Origin: Saussurea involucrata
Taxonomy: Eukaryota > Streptophyta > Magnoliopsida > Asterales > Asteraceae
Length of the DNA: 64,000 bases
NCBI GenBank assembly: GCA_033807775.1
Contig: CM066319.1
Span: 137,876,983-137,940,982 of the forward strand
Direction: 5' to 3'
Made by a program: the position numbers and the translations under genes. Of the stretch, positions 1 to 11,330 are shown piece by piece. The number at the start of each line of letters is the position of its first letter. Position 1 is the stretch's first letter. Under the pieces are notes generated by a model. That model saw only the letters and a program-made list of their open reading frames with translations, was not told where the DNA came from and did not search any database.

Positions 1-570
1 TGTTTCATCCTAAAACCCAGATTTTTGCAGATTTATACTATGCATGTTTATGTAACTTTGCAGATATGTTTTATACTACTATTAGAACACTATTCTAAAC
101 CCAGAATTCATATACCTTCTAAAAATAACATAACCCACTTCTAAAGTTCATGTAAAACCTATTGTACATAAAAGTAAAGACTTGAATGGATTAATACCTT
201 GTTGTTTCAGATGAATTGAATCTTAAACTCAGCTGCAATAAAATAGGTACTTCTTCCTCTTCCTTAGCTTCCTTCGACCTCTCTCACTCTCTCTCTAAAA
301 CCGAAAACACCACATATGCACACACACACTTCACTTTTGCTAAAAAGGGTAACAAGAGGACACCTCATCCTAATATAGAATGAAAGTCGGTTGTTGGCTA
401 CCAGGAGGTGTCATCAATTTTCCAAATGAACCTTAAACTTGTTCCATTTAACAAAATATACCCCTAAACTTCCATAATAAAATTATAACTTACCCTTTAA
501 CTTCTAACTCCTTAAAATACCCATATAAACTTATAAAATTTCCATAATTAATTTAAATAAAATACCTGGT
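1..570 (-). repeat. Partial Gypsy-type LTR, inverted copy
   Basis: No coding region. The order of landmarks matches the right end of the solo LTR at 33090-35644: a CT-rich leader, a run of CACACA, then AT-rich DNA with 'acccctta' blocks, ending at a GTTACA-like terminus near 570-576. It lies tail-to-tail with the next LTR copy, which starts at 571. Only the end of the LTR is in the window. Homology was judged by eye and is diverged. Confidence 0.45.
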
Positions 571-1189
571 TATTACACCTCGAATTTCCATTGTAGTATT
601 TTAATGTGAAAGGGGTCTATTTAAAATTTGGTTTAAGTGGTGGACTATTTTGTAAATATAAACTCCAAGGTTGAAATTGTAATTTGACCAAAGTATAAAG
701 TTAATGTTGAAAATTAACTTGGAGGACTATTTGGTCATTTCTTATTAGTTGAGATTACTTAATGTTAGGGTAAGTAATCTGATTTGAGATCTTATCTCAA
801 AACAATCTTGTGGAGTCGGTCATATTCAGAGCAGAGAAAGAAGAGAAGAGAAAGAGACGAGAGAAATTGGATTCGTGATTCTTTGTGGTAAGAGTTGAAT
901 CATCCTTGTTTAATTTCTTAAATCAGTTGGTAACACTAGTTAAATCATCTTTTCATAGATTGATTGATTCAAAGAGGAGAAGAATTGGATTTCTGAGCTA
1001 AAGTTTCAAATACGTGAGTTCACCCTTTTCATTTTGAAATTTAACAGATGAAATTGAATCATATTTAGTACATAAATCGTCTGAATAAAATAGTATGTCT
1101 GTATGGAAACGAATCGATCAGTAAATTGTATTTAGATGAGTTTTTTTTGGAGTTAATTTGACGGGAATTGAACGAGTCAGTATCGAAGT

Positions 1190-1700
1190 CCCGGTATTTG
1201 AGAAATTTCGGAACTGGGTTTGGATTCCGGAATTGGACCGGATACGGAATTGGATTGAATACCGGAAGTGGACCGGATCCGGAATGCGTTTGGATACCGG
1301 AAGTGGACCGGATCCGGAATGCGTTTGGATACCGGAACTGGACCGGATCCGGTGTTGTATAATTCCGGAAGATATTTGGGCCGGTGATCCGGTGTTTAAG
1401 TGATACCGGAAGTGGGTCGGTGATCCAGTGTTTAATTGATACCGGAAGTGGCTTTGATTATGGGATCCGGTATGGGGATCAAATTAATTTCCGGTATGGG
1501 CTTTAAGTACCGGAAACAAATTAATTTCCGGTGTGGGCTTTGAGTTCCGGAAACAAATTAATTTCGTATTTAGGCTTGATCCGTATGTAATTAGTTCTAG
1601 AGGTTTAGCTTGGACTTGATATAAATTAATTTCATGAAATTGGGTTTAGATCCGGTATGAGTTCTAATTTAGAATCCGGTTACGAGTAAGTTTCGAACTT
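1190..1700. repeat. CCGGA/TCCGGT-rich degenerate tandem array
   Basis: CCGG recurs about every 15-35 bp, with a near-exact duplicated block around 1260-1330 built on 'accggaagtggaccgga'. The reverse-complement array lies in the related LTR at about 34705-35000. The sites are CpG- and CHG-rich, so they are plausible methylation or protein-binding targets. Function is unknown. Confidence 0.75.
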
Positions 1701-1867
1701 TGTATCCGAAATACTGTCCCGATTATAGTTTCAAAGGGGAGACAATTAAGAATAGGATACAATAGGTTATCCGACGTTCTTAAAATTGAAGTGTTATGAG
1801 TTGTGGTGTGGTATGTCATTTTACATACACACATGTAAGTGTAATGGATCCATATGCACTGTTAGTA

Positions 1868-2262
1868 TTTGTAACGTGGAATAGGCATAAAGGAATTTGT
1901 AATTCCCGTTGACCTGAAATGTGGAATAGGCATAAAGTAATTTGTAATTCCCATTTCGTAAAGGTGTTGTGAAATGAGAAATAGGCATAAAGGAAATTGT
2001 AATTTCTATTTCATAGTGTGATGTGAAACGCGGAATAGACATAAAGTAATTTGTAATTCCCGTTCACGTTCACGTGGAAATGGAGAATATGCATAAAGTA
2101 AATTGTATTTCTCATTTCGTAGTGTAGAAATCGAGGGATAGGCATAAAGTAAATTGTAATTCCTGATTTCTATGGGAAGGTCAGAGATAGGCATTAAGTA
2201 AATTGTAATCTCTACTTCCAGTCCAAGAAATAGGCATAAAGTAACTTGTAATTTCTTGGATA
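1868..2262. repeat. Irregular array of 'aggcataaagtaa(t)ttgtaattcc' units
   Basis: Eight to nine copies of a core of about 25 bp are separated by variable spacers, so the period is roughly 40-55 bp. The same array is present in inverted orientation at about 34000-34372. It belongs to the LTR and is non-coding. Confidence 0.8.
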
Positions 2263-2820
2263 AGAGCAATGATCTAGAATCTGCAATGATTCGTAGTAGG
2301 CTCTTGATTGTGATAATATGACTTACTGAATGTTAGTCATATCCATGGGATCGGGTATGTTCCCGTCATTGAGATGAGCACGTGTACGGTAAGAATGGTG
2401 GCGAACCAGGTTTGTTTATATGCTTTGGATATATGAGTTTTCAAAGTCGTTAATGTTTAATTAGAATTTGGATGTTCTCACTAGGCGTAAGCCTAATCGT
2501 TCAAATTAAATTTTCTTACCAGATACCAGCTCAGGGAAGTAATGGGGAGTGGGACGAGAGCTTTTGAAGTATTCAACTTTTGAGATAAGCGGAGAATTTA
2601 GCTAACGCGATGAGGCTTTTTGATGGATTGCTTAGATAACCCAGTTAATCTGATTATAGTTGACATGATTAGATTAATAGGTTATTTGGAGAATTCAATA
2701 TTTGTAAATATGAACCCTCATAGTTAATTCTCTCCTTATATATATAAAAGTTTGGATGATATTCTGTTATACCTTGTTAAATTTTGAGGTTCAAATTGGC
2801 CCTGATTTTAGGGTGTTACA

Positions 2821-3599
2821 GAATCAGTCCATGACTCACTCTTATACCCATCTGGTTAGTGTCTAGTTTGTCTACGATGAAAAATCTAAGTTTTGACGGT
2901 ATCCCATCTATATCCATGTTTAGTAATGACCCCAAACCCATATCACTAAGTTTTCCCTTTTTTATGCAGTGGCCTTTTTGCATTTTGACTTTATTCTGCT
3001 ACTTCTCCTTGGGTTTTCACCAACTGTTTATGGTGTTTCGAATACAAATATTATTCACGGATACAGACATATGTTTACTCATTTAATAATTGTACATACC
3101 TTGTTTTTTGTGTGATTCTGTTTTTGAAACCCCAAGTGTTGCTTTCAAGGGTGGCGTGTCGATATCTATCACATTGTGCGTATGGCTCCTTGTTATCCTC
3201 GAGCAGCTTCCAGCCTCAAATTTTCGATCTGAAAAAAATTATGATTATTATAACGTTATCATGCATTTACAATTCCTTAATACAGAATTATTACATGTTA
3301 TTTGTTATATAATTGTAATAATTCATAAATTTCAAATTCAGGCATGATAACTTACGTTTTCGTGCGTTGTTTGCAGAATCTTGCGTTGTCTCATTCTTTG
3401 TTCCCTATCCAGTTCCTATATTAAAAAACAGTTTCATATTCAACCATCATTAGTTAATGTATATAGTATTTTTGGATATGGTAATCATGCAACCTTTTGT
3501 AACTTAAAATCTGTTTGTGTGTTTCAATGATGTATTGTACCTTTCGTTGGTTGGTTTATAAGTTCACTATCCTTCATCGTCAAGTCTTTCATTAATGAT
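2821..3599. other. Unassigned sequence, no gene recognised
   Basis: AT-rich DNA between an LTR end and a tandem repeat. Open frames are short (under 90 codons) and show no motif I recognise. A derelict gene or transposon fragment cannot be excluded. Confidence 0.4.
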
Positions 3600-4366
3600 T
3601 CAAGGAACTTCTTGTGAAAAGCTTCTCATTTACATTGTAGATGACCCATGTAAACTTTCATGGAAATACGACATGTCGGTCCGGATGAGAAAACTCGAAG
3701 GGTACCCGCTATGGTGTATCTTCTAAAAATAGGTGTCGCGCTTAAACGTCCATAACTTTAGCTACTAAACTCCTTTATAGGCACGTGACTAGTCAAAACA
3801 AACCTCAGAATGAGAAACACGCCATTGGTAGGTCGTTTTCTAAAAATACACCATGATTTGAGCGAGTTTTAATAAATTGCACAACATACGTTCGTTCAGT
3901 TTGGCTAATGCGTGGCTCAGACAATTTATGGCACGAGAGCCGTTTTTTCATTTATTTTCTTGTGAAAATCTTCTCATTAACATTGTAGATTGACCATGTA
4001 AATTTTCATGGAAATCCGGCATGATTAGTCCGGACGATAAAACCCTAAAGGTACCCTTATTGGTGTATTGGCAAAAAATGGGTGTTGTGTTTAAATGTCC
4101 ATTAATTGTGGAACGAGACTCCTTTTTAGGCATATGACCTGTAAAAACGACCATTGTAATGAGTACCAAGCCTTGGGTATTCCGTTGTCTAGCAATACAC
4201 CATGATTTGAGTGGGTTTCAATAAATTGCACGGCATACATTCGTTCAGTTTGGCCAATGCGTGGTTCCGACAATTTTCGACATGAGAGCGGTTATTTTAA
4301 AGCACTTTCTAGTGTTAACAATTCTCATTAACATTTTATATGGCTCATGTAAATTTTATGGAAATA
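3600..4366. repeat. Tandem repeat, period about 348-350 bp
   Basis: Equivalent positions recur at 3611, 3959 and 4309 ('cttgtgaaaa'-like start, then 'catgtaaattttcatgg', a 'gtccgga' block, 'caccatgatttgagcg' and 'cgttcagtttggc'). About 2.2 monomers are present. The array is broken at 4366, where the chromovirus starts, and a further piece of the monomer lies at 38070-38345. It looks like a small satellite or a subrepeat of an older element. Confidence 0.75.
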
Positions 4367-5178
4367 TGTAATACCCTAAATTTAACGACAATAATAGGGA
4401 TAATTCCGAAAAATGGGTAGAAATAAAACTTCCAAATATCACAACTATAACCATCAAAGGGGAAGTTTGTACAACCAAAAATATTAACTGTATCGAGACA
4501 TAATCCTAACAACCTACTTAATCTTGACGTTCTTTAAACTAGATTAATAGGGGTGTCAATATATCTCCAAAAATCTCTCTCCACTAAAGCCCAAAAATTT
4601 GGTTCCTCAAGTGCTCCTAACCGCACCAACCTATATCTCAACCCGTCCTAGATCCATCGCTAGTGGACCTGTGAACCAACAAACACCACAACAAGTGTTA
4701 GGTTAAAAGCCTAGTAAGATCTTATGAAGTTAAAGAGCTCACGAGTGAGACAATAATATCATAAATTAAATGTTACCGGATCCACTTTGATTGTATAAAT
4801 ACCAATTCCCAACTTTGCAAAAGTTGTTCCGCACCTGAAGATAAACACACAAAAGACATCTCTTGCACTACGGGGGAGACCTGCTTCCATCAAGGTGACA
4901 AACACGTGAATGGGGTCACCTATGATGTTATTGGGTTACACCTCAATTCCCAATTTTTGTGCACATGCCATCAAGACATCACAACCTCAAACCATTATGT
5001 GCCTTTATTGCCTACTCTGTAGAGTTATACCTCAAGGACTTATGGGACTTTATTGCCTACCCAATCTAGACAAGTTCCACCTCAAGGACATCGATGTCCT
5101 TTATTGTATACTCATTAGTGGCCCAAAATGTCCTACCAAATATGAACATATAATTCATAATTCCTAAATCCTCATGCA

Positions 5179-5848
5179 TAGGGGTGAGCATCGGAACAGG
5201 GTACCCACCTTTGGAACCGGAACCGCTCTAGAACTGCTGGTTCCAGAACTGGAACCGATGTGATTGGTTCCGGTTTCAAAAATACGGAACCGATTAAGAC
5301 TGGTTCCGGTTCTCATTATTTGGAACCGTTACCCGCTGGGTACCCGGTCCCGCTATTTTTTAATAAAAATAATTTATACGTTTATTATATTTAAATATTT
5401 AATGATGTGGTATTAGTTTTGTACCTTTGTTAGGTGTTTTATTCGTTTTCATCCAAGTGTTTTATTTGAGGTGTTGACGTAAAGACGTGAATTGTTATGG
5501 AAGTCGTTTGGTTGATATCAAAACTCAATACTCGAGAGTTTCTAATTTATGTAATAATTAGTTTTTATCGGATTAGTTTTCACCATTTGTTGTATTTATT
5601 ACTTTATGTTGGTACTTTATAGTTTGCAATAGATTTAAAATTACAATTTTTATTGTATGAATTGTGAAAAAAAATAAAAGAAGTTGACATTGGGAACCCG
5701 GAACCGGAACCGAAACCGACGGTTCCAGGACCGGTTCCAAAATATAGAGAACCGATGTAAGCGGTTCCGGTTCCTTCATTCTAGGAACCGCCGGTTCCGG
5801 TTCCGATTCCATGAAATTTAGCCGGGTACCCTGTTATGCTCACCTCTA
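5179..5848. mobile_element. hAT-type MITE (670 bp)
   Basis: Terminal inverted repeats begin TAGGGGTGAGCA on the left and TAGAGGTGAGCA on the reverse of the right end; both continue into an AACAGGGTACCC block. Exact 8-bp TSDs CTCATGCA flank it (5171-5178 and 5849-5856), the hallmark of hAT insertions. Subterminal regions are filled with GGAACCGG / CCGGTTCC motifs on both strands, likely transposase-binding subterminal repeats. It has no coding capacity, so it must have been moved by an autonomous relative. Confidence 0.93.
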
Positions 5849-6774
5849 CTCATGCATAAGGATTTAGGCTCAATATTCTACACATGATCATGTTTTAATT
5901 TTACAACGTGATATTATACTATATATCAACGTATTCTCCATAATCATCCAAGGTTATCATCATCACATGAATTTAAGTAAATGACAAAGTAAAGCATTTA
6001 CATGTAGCACCATGTCCATATGTATAGGCCTTTTTAGTCCTTTATTTCACAAAATCCTCTATTTAGTCTTTTATAGAAATATATTTCCAAAATCACCATT
6101 CATCACTTTTTAGGTCAAAACCCATAAATTGACTCCACATACATAAAGTAGTCTAGACATCACCGATACACATATTTGTGAAGTTTTAGTGTTATGGAGA
6201 TACACATTTGACCAAAATCCATAAACCCTAGTATTAGGTTAAACTCCAAAATACAAGCAAACCAAGATTAAAACACATAATAAGCATTTAACAAGGTGTA
6301 TGGGTAAAGAAACTCACCTCAAGGCTTGTAGGTGAAAACCCTATCTTATGAAGATATCCTAGGCTTGAGAGGAGAACCTTGAGACTTTTATGGAGTTTGG
6401 AGTTAGACACAAGAGAGTAGAGAAATCCTAGAGATCAACATTTATTACTCATAAATGGTTGGGGTTGCATTAAATGTAAGGGAATGAGTGAGATGGAGAA
6501 GAAATCATACCTATTTAGGAGAGAAAATCGCCTAGCTTTTAGAACCCAAAAATGACCTAAGATGTAACACCCGTAATTTTCGGGTAAGTATTATTTCAAG
6601 TCAGTGTAGAAGTCGATCTCTCAATAGAAATAGAAGAAATAGTATTTTGGATTGAATCCTAGATTTTATAGTCTTGTTCGATGGAGAATTCAAATACGAA
6701 TCCAACGAGCCTTTCCGAAGCAAAAAAGAGCTAAAACGAAGAAGTTAAGGCCAAAACAGTGGTCGGTACCTTCT

Positions 6775-6912
6775 GGGCGAAAGTGTCATGCGAAAGTGAC
6801 ACTGACACTTTAGCGTGTCACTTTCGCAGAGAAAATTTGGCCCTCGATACATTTTCGGCGAAACTAACATGCTAAAGTGACTCTGTCACTTTCGCATGTC
6901 ACTCTCGCGGGC
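6775..6912. repeat. Cluster of GCGAAAGTGACA / TGTCACTTTCGC palindromes
   Basis: Four or more copies of a GCGAAAGTG-type half-site in both orientations occur within 140 bp, including an inverted pair around 6790-6835. A diverged version of the cluster is found about 100-300 bp from the start of the neighbouring chromovirus LTR (9600-9810). Its position near the LTR start suggests an LTR regulatory or methylation-prone block. Confidence 0.6.
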
Positions 6913-8520
6913 GGGTGCAGTGCATAAAATCCGATTATGAGCCTCTTTCTTCATTTGGTCATATCTCTATCATTTCTACTCCGTTTTTGGCGATTCAAAT
7001 ATCTATGGTTTCGTTTTTAGAGCTTTTTGAGAATAGAGTGTTAGTTTTGGGAAGATTCAAGGGTATTTGGTGGTGGAGTGGTAGCAAAGATCAAGAGTTC
7101 ATCATCATCACCTCCATATTCAAGAAAATTAGGGTTTTCTAGGTTCTCATCAAAACCTAAGTGTTGAGTTCATCCTCCTAGCTTCTAAACTTTCATATGA
7201 GTTATAAATGATCTATTGATGACTTCCTAGTGTTTATGTTTCTCAAATTTCGGTTTGGATGATTTTGGGGAAGTTAGGTCAAATTTGAGTTTTGGTCAAA
7301 ATGGAGATTTTGATATAAGATGTTTGGGGAATGATTCTAAGTGCTTGGACATGTATATTTATGTTTGGAAAACTTTTTAATTTATGGTTTGAAGGAATTG
7401 CTTGTGGATTCAAGTTTCTTCAAGAAGCTCTTATTGGGGTAAAATCTAGATTTAGCCTAAATCTAGCAAGGTGTTTAAGTTGATTTGTGAAAATGTTGTA
7501 CATGCAAAAATGTTTATTTTAAAGTTTTTGTGTGTTTTACATAAAACTATCAATTGTTGAGTTATTTAGTGGGTTTTGATTATTTGAAGTGTTGAGCTTT
7601 ACAAATATTGTAAAACACCCACATTTGGGATTTTTGGGTAATTGATAAATAAATCACGAATGAAAGTGTTTTGTTAATTTATTGCATAAGTGGAGGTTGT
7701 TTGGTACAAATACACTTTTAGTGTTTGTTGAGATTATGCAAAGTTTATGATATGTTACGTTTTGAAAATGTGAATGTGTGAGTTGTGGATTTTGGTCAAT
7801 CCGACCTTATAAACATTTTGGGAATTGTAAACCTTTTGATTTTGGGCCGAAGGCCAATTGAGAGTCAAGAGATAAAGATTTTGGGCAACAATGTATTTTG
7901 ATTTATGTAACAGTGATGGCTCGCGTATTTAGCCAAACGTATATTTTGCCTCTAAGGGCTTAGATTTGTACTCAAATGGGTCTTTGGGGTGTTTGTCGGT
8001 TTTAGTAGCTCGAGATGAAGCTTTGGATGTGTTATGCACATAATTGCGTTTTATTTGAGAATATGCCCTTTTGGGTGTTTTGTCTACTAAATGAATACAA
8101 TTTGACATTTATGCACTTTTGGGGTTTTATAAACCATTGCAAATTATATACATTATCAAGTTATAAAGTATTTGAGTATATATGTATATATGGTTTGACT
8201 TCATTGGAAAGTGGCAATGAAGGGGTTTTGAGCTAGTCATGCCTTGGAGCATGTATTAGCATAATGTGGGTTAGATACACTTCATTTGCATATGTTGGCT
8301 TTTAACAAATGGTCATTTGGTCTTTTGAGCTTATGGCTCGGTTTTTTACTATGTTGGGTCTTGAGGACATTTGTTCGATTTTGATAGCTCGGTGTAGAGA
8401 TTTGGTAGGGGTTTGCATGCATTGCATCTTATTTGGGAATTACATGATTTGAATGCGTTGGTTATTCTTTTAGAGTCATGTGTAAATTTCTAAATTAAAC
8501 AAGCTTGTTTTGGATGGTGA

Positions 8521-8875
8521 GATCCCAAGGTAAAGATCCGGATTGGGTTGAACTTGGTGGTTTTAAGCTAAAGATCCGGTTTGGGTTGATGCCTCAATGG
8601 ACTAAAGATCCAGTTTGGGTTGATGTCTCCGTGTACTAAAGATCCGGTTTGGGTTGATGTCTCACTAGGTTAGAGATCCAGTTTTGGTTGATGCCTCAGT
8701 TGACTAAAGATCCGGTTAGGGTTGATGTCACAATAGACTAAAGATCCAGTTTGGATTGATGTCTCCTTAGACTAAAGACTCGGTTTGAGTTGATGTCTCA
8801 ATGGACTAAAGATCCGGTTTCGGTTGATGTCCAAGATTGACTAAAGACATGGATAGGGTTGATGTCATAGGCTTT
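8521..8875. repeat. Degenerate tandem array, period about 35-37 bp
   Basis: About nine copies of 'ctaaagatccggtttgggt' followed by 'tgatgtctca' and a short variable spacer. It lies in the second half of the solo LTR. It is non-coding; neighbouring copies differ at a few positions each. Confidence 0.85.
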
Positions 8876-9908
8876 TTCATCCATGAAACATGCTTGTAAC
8901 TTATAATTGTGGTTTACTTGTGTATCCACCACATTCGATGAAATCGGATCTCCCCCGTCACCGAAAGGTGTTGTTTCAGGAATTTCTTTTATCCATGTTG
9001 TCGATGACGTATTATATTTATATGGATTGTTTTCCATGATTTATGAGTGGTATATTATGCCTCATCCTTGTTTGGATGTTTCTATTATTGGATTTTTATT
9101 TGCGTTGATATTATTTGGAAATTTAATATTTATTCACATCTTGAGTGAGTTTTGGAATTGAGTCCATTGTTGAGAAATGATTTTCATTGGAGCTTTCGTC
9201 ACGGAATTTGTGTGCATTTGGAAAATGGGTTGTTGGTATTTAATACAAATCCCTTTTTGGAAATCATGATTTAAGTTGTTTAATCATGATATAAACTTTT
9301 GAACTCGCTAGGCGTTAACCAAACCTTTTTATTTGTCGGCATGCACAACAAGTTCACGTTGGGAATAGTTCTAGTGACACTGTGAAGAGGTGAGGGCTAG
9401 TAGTGTGCTCGAGAGATGAACTGCTTAGTGAAGTCTTCTACATTTACTTGGGAATAGAAACTTGTATTTAGGTTAAGTAACACCCGACTTTATTTGGTCA
9501 TGTTGTATGACTTGAGTTATTAATTGTGGGAGTTGTACATTTTAAATTTTTAGGGTGTTACATAAGACTTCTCTAAAAATCATATTTGAGAAATTTGGCC
9601 CAGATCCCCATCGGCGATAGTGACATGCGAGAGTGCCCCTGGCATTCTCGTTGGACACTCTCGCGCGGAATGTACTGAGCGTTAGTGTTAGGGCGTGATT
9701 ATGACACGCGAGTATGCCTCTGTCACTCTCACCGGGCACACTTGCCGAAGATGTACCAATAGGTCTTTGTCCCCCGCGACATTGCCCAATGGCATTCTCG
9801 CCGGGCATAGTCGCCGACATGCCCCGAGCCTCGATTTCGGTCGTAACTCGATTCAATTCAGCACCCGAAAGGTTAACGATAAACATAAGTCTTTCCAATT
9901 TCAATCAC

Positions 9909-11167
9909 TGATAACGCCACTTTTTGGCGTTATTTTCGGTCCTCAATCCAATGAGATTGACTTGTGTTCTAGCAAAAAGGCGAGATTTTACGCGTTATTT
10001 AGTGAAATGTGAAGGTTATTTAAAAGGCAGTAATCATCGAGAAAAGAAGCTAAAAAGAGCCAAAACGAAGCCTAACGGAAGCCCGAGATCCAAGCCCAAG
10101 ACCTGCGCCCGAACCAGAAACCGACCCGCGCTCATCAGAAACACACGCGACCTGCCACGCGACTTGCAAGTCGCGCAGGAAGTCGCGTAACCCTCTGTTT
10201 CAGCCTTTTAGTTTGGCGTTTTTCCGGAAATTAGGTCATTCTCGATACGACCCTGACACGACGAACGGCAGACGAGGAGGGGCGATTTCTGGAGACTTTC
10301 CACACCTTTTGGAGCCACGAGAGAGGATCAATGGAAGAGGAAGTCACGACGCAACGCGGATTAGAGCCGGGAAAAGGGAGTTTATCACTACATCTTTCAC
10401 GTTCATGTTTATCATGTTTACATACAGTTTTTCATCCCCTTTTCTTGCGTTTTTGTCCCCCAACATCATGAACTAATCTTTAGATGTTGGGGTTGGAATG
10501 AATTCGATTTAAGTGTACAAACATGTGATTAGCGACTTTTATCAGTTTTTCCTATATTAATGAAGCATGTGATTTGGATTTTAATGCTTTTGTGAATTTG
10601 GCCAATTTACAATTGATTTGTTGTTTCTAATTAAGTCCGAGAGAATTAATTGTAACTAGAACTAGGAATCGCATGCCTAAGGTGAGAAAGGAGATAGAGA
10701 TATTCCGAGTAAGCCTTAGTCCCATTAAAATCTTGAGCTTAATGTATTTTGAATTCCATAGGTGAGATCGAGAGATAGACTTGTGCTTTTCAAGATAAAA
10801 CCCGTAGTTGCTCGAAAGAGAACAACGGTGATTTTTACAAGATTGGGTATTCATTATACGGAATAACTGGTAACTGTTTTGAGTCAAGTGTTTGTATGTG
10901 AAAGTCTTAGGATTTCCAACCCTCAACTGTTTTCTCTATCAAAGTTTCTTAAGATGTCTACTGTCTTGTGTTGATTTAGGTTGTTTGCAATCAATTAGTT
11001 TATAAACCAACCACTCAAATTCGATAGTTCAGTTAATAGAGTTTATAGTAATTGTGATACTTAGTTCCTAGTTCCTGTGGATTCGATACTCGTACTTCCG
11101 TACGTATTACTTGATTTCGACACCGTACACTTGCGGTTAGATTTTGGGGGTTGATACCCGCCTATCA
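9909..11167 (+). repeat. 5' LTR of the Athila-like element
   Basis: 1259 bp, starting TGATAACGCCACTTTTTGGC, an immediate hairpin around 'aacgcca / tggcgtt', and ending CTATCA. It matches the 3' LTR (28212-29488) closely, with scattered substitutions and a few indels, notably an extra CCAGACCCAGATCC-type segment in the 3' copy near 28425. It contains GC-rich CGCGACTTGCAAGTCGCG palindromes around 10150. Confidence 0.95.
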
Positions 11168-11173
11168 AGTTTT

Positions 11174-11191
11174 TGGCGCCGTTGCCGGGGA
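11174..11191 (+). other. Primer binding site, Athila/Tat type
   Basis: TGGCGCCGTTGCCGGGGA lies six bases after the LTR end. This is the standard tRNA primer site of plant Athila/Tat elements and fixes the 5' LTR boundary and element orientation. Confidence 0.95.
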
Positions 11192-11330
11192 ACCAGTTGC
11201 AACTGATAGCACTACCAGCTATAAGCGCTATTGCATTGAACAATTTTTTTGTGTTTATTACGTTGTTCCATCACTTTCAATTTCTGGATTACTAACTTTG
11301 CTTACTTTCTTTTCAGGTACTACTTGGTGT

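Larger units (their letters stand above)
571..2820 (+). mobile_element. Solo or remnant LTR of a CCGGA-rich Gypsy family
   Basis: It begins with a degraded form of the TGTAACACCCCG terminus and ends exactly in TTTTAGGGTGTTACA, the inverted-terminus pattern of plant chromovirus (Tekay-like) LTRs. The body matches the reverse complement of the LTR at 33090-35644, including a CCGGA-rich block and an array of 'aggcataaagtaa' repeats. No TSD is visible (ctggt on the left, gaatc on the right), so it may be a recombination product. It contains no protein gene; the short open frames are repeat translations. Confidence 0.65.
6563..9562 (+). mobile_element. Solo LTR, 3000 bp, of a second chromovirus-type family
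   Basis: It begins TGTAACACCCG and ends TTTTTAGGGTGTTACA, and is flanked by exact 5-bp TSDs TAAGA (6558-6562 and 9563-9567). No internal domain is present, so it is a solo LTR left by intra-element recombination. It inserted into the 3' LTR of the minus-strand chromovirus. Internal features are a palindromic GTGACAC/GCGAAAGTG cluster (6775-6912) and a degenerate tandem array (8521-8875). Open frames inside are short and unsupported. Confidence 0.93.

Noticed and set aside
1158..1403. Short open frames rich in GTGSGPDPE-type repeats
   Set aside because: Translation of the CCGGA array of an LTR, with no start context or conservation.
2821..3599. Possible captured host gene fragment
   Set aside because: I could not recognise any exon or splice pattern; reported only as unassigned.
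9542..10190. Several 90-120 codon open frames
   Set aside because: They cross the boundary between a chromovirus LTR and the Athila LTR and have no motif.
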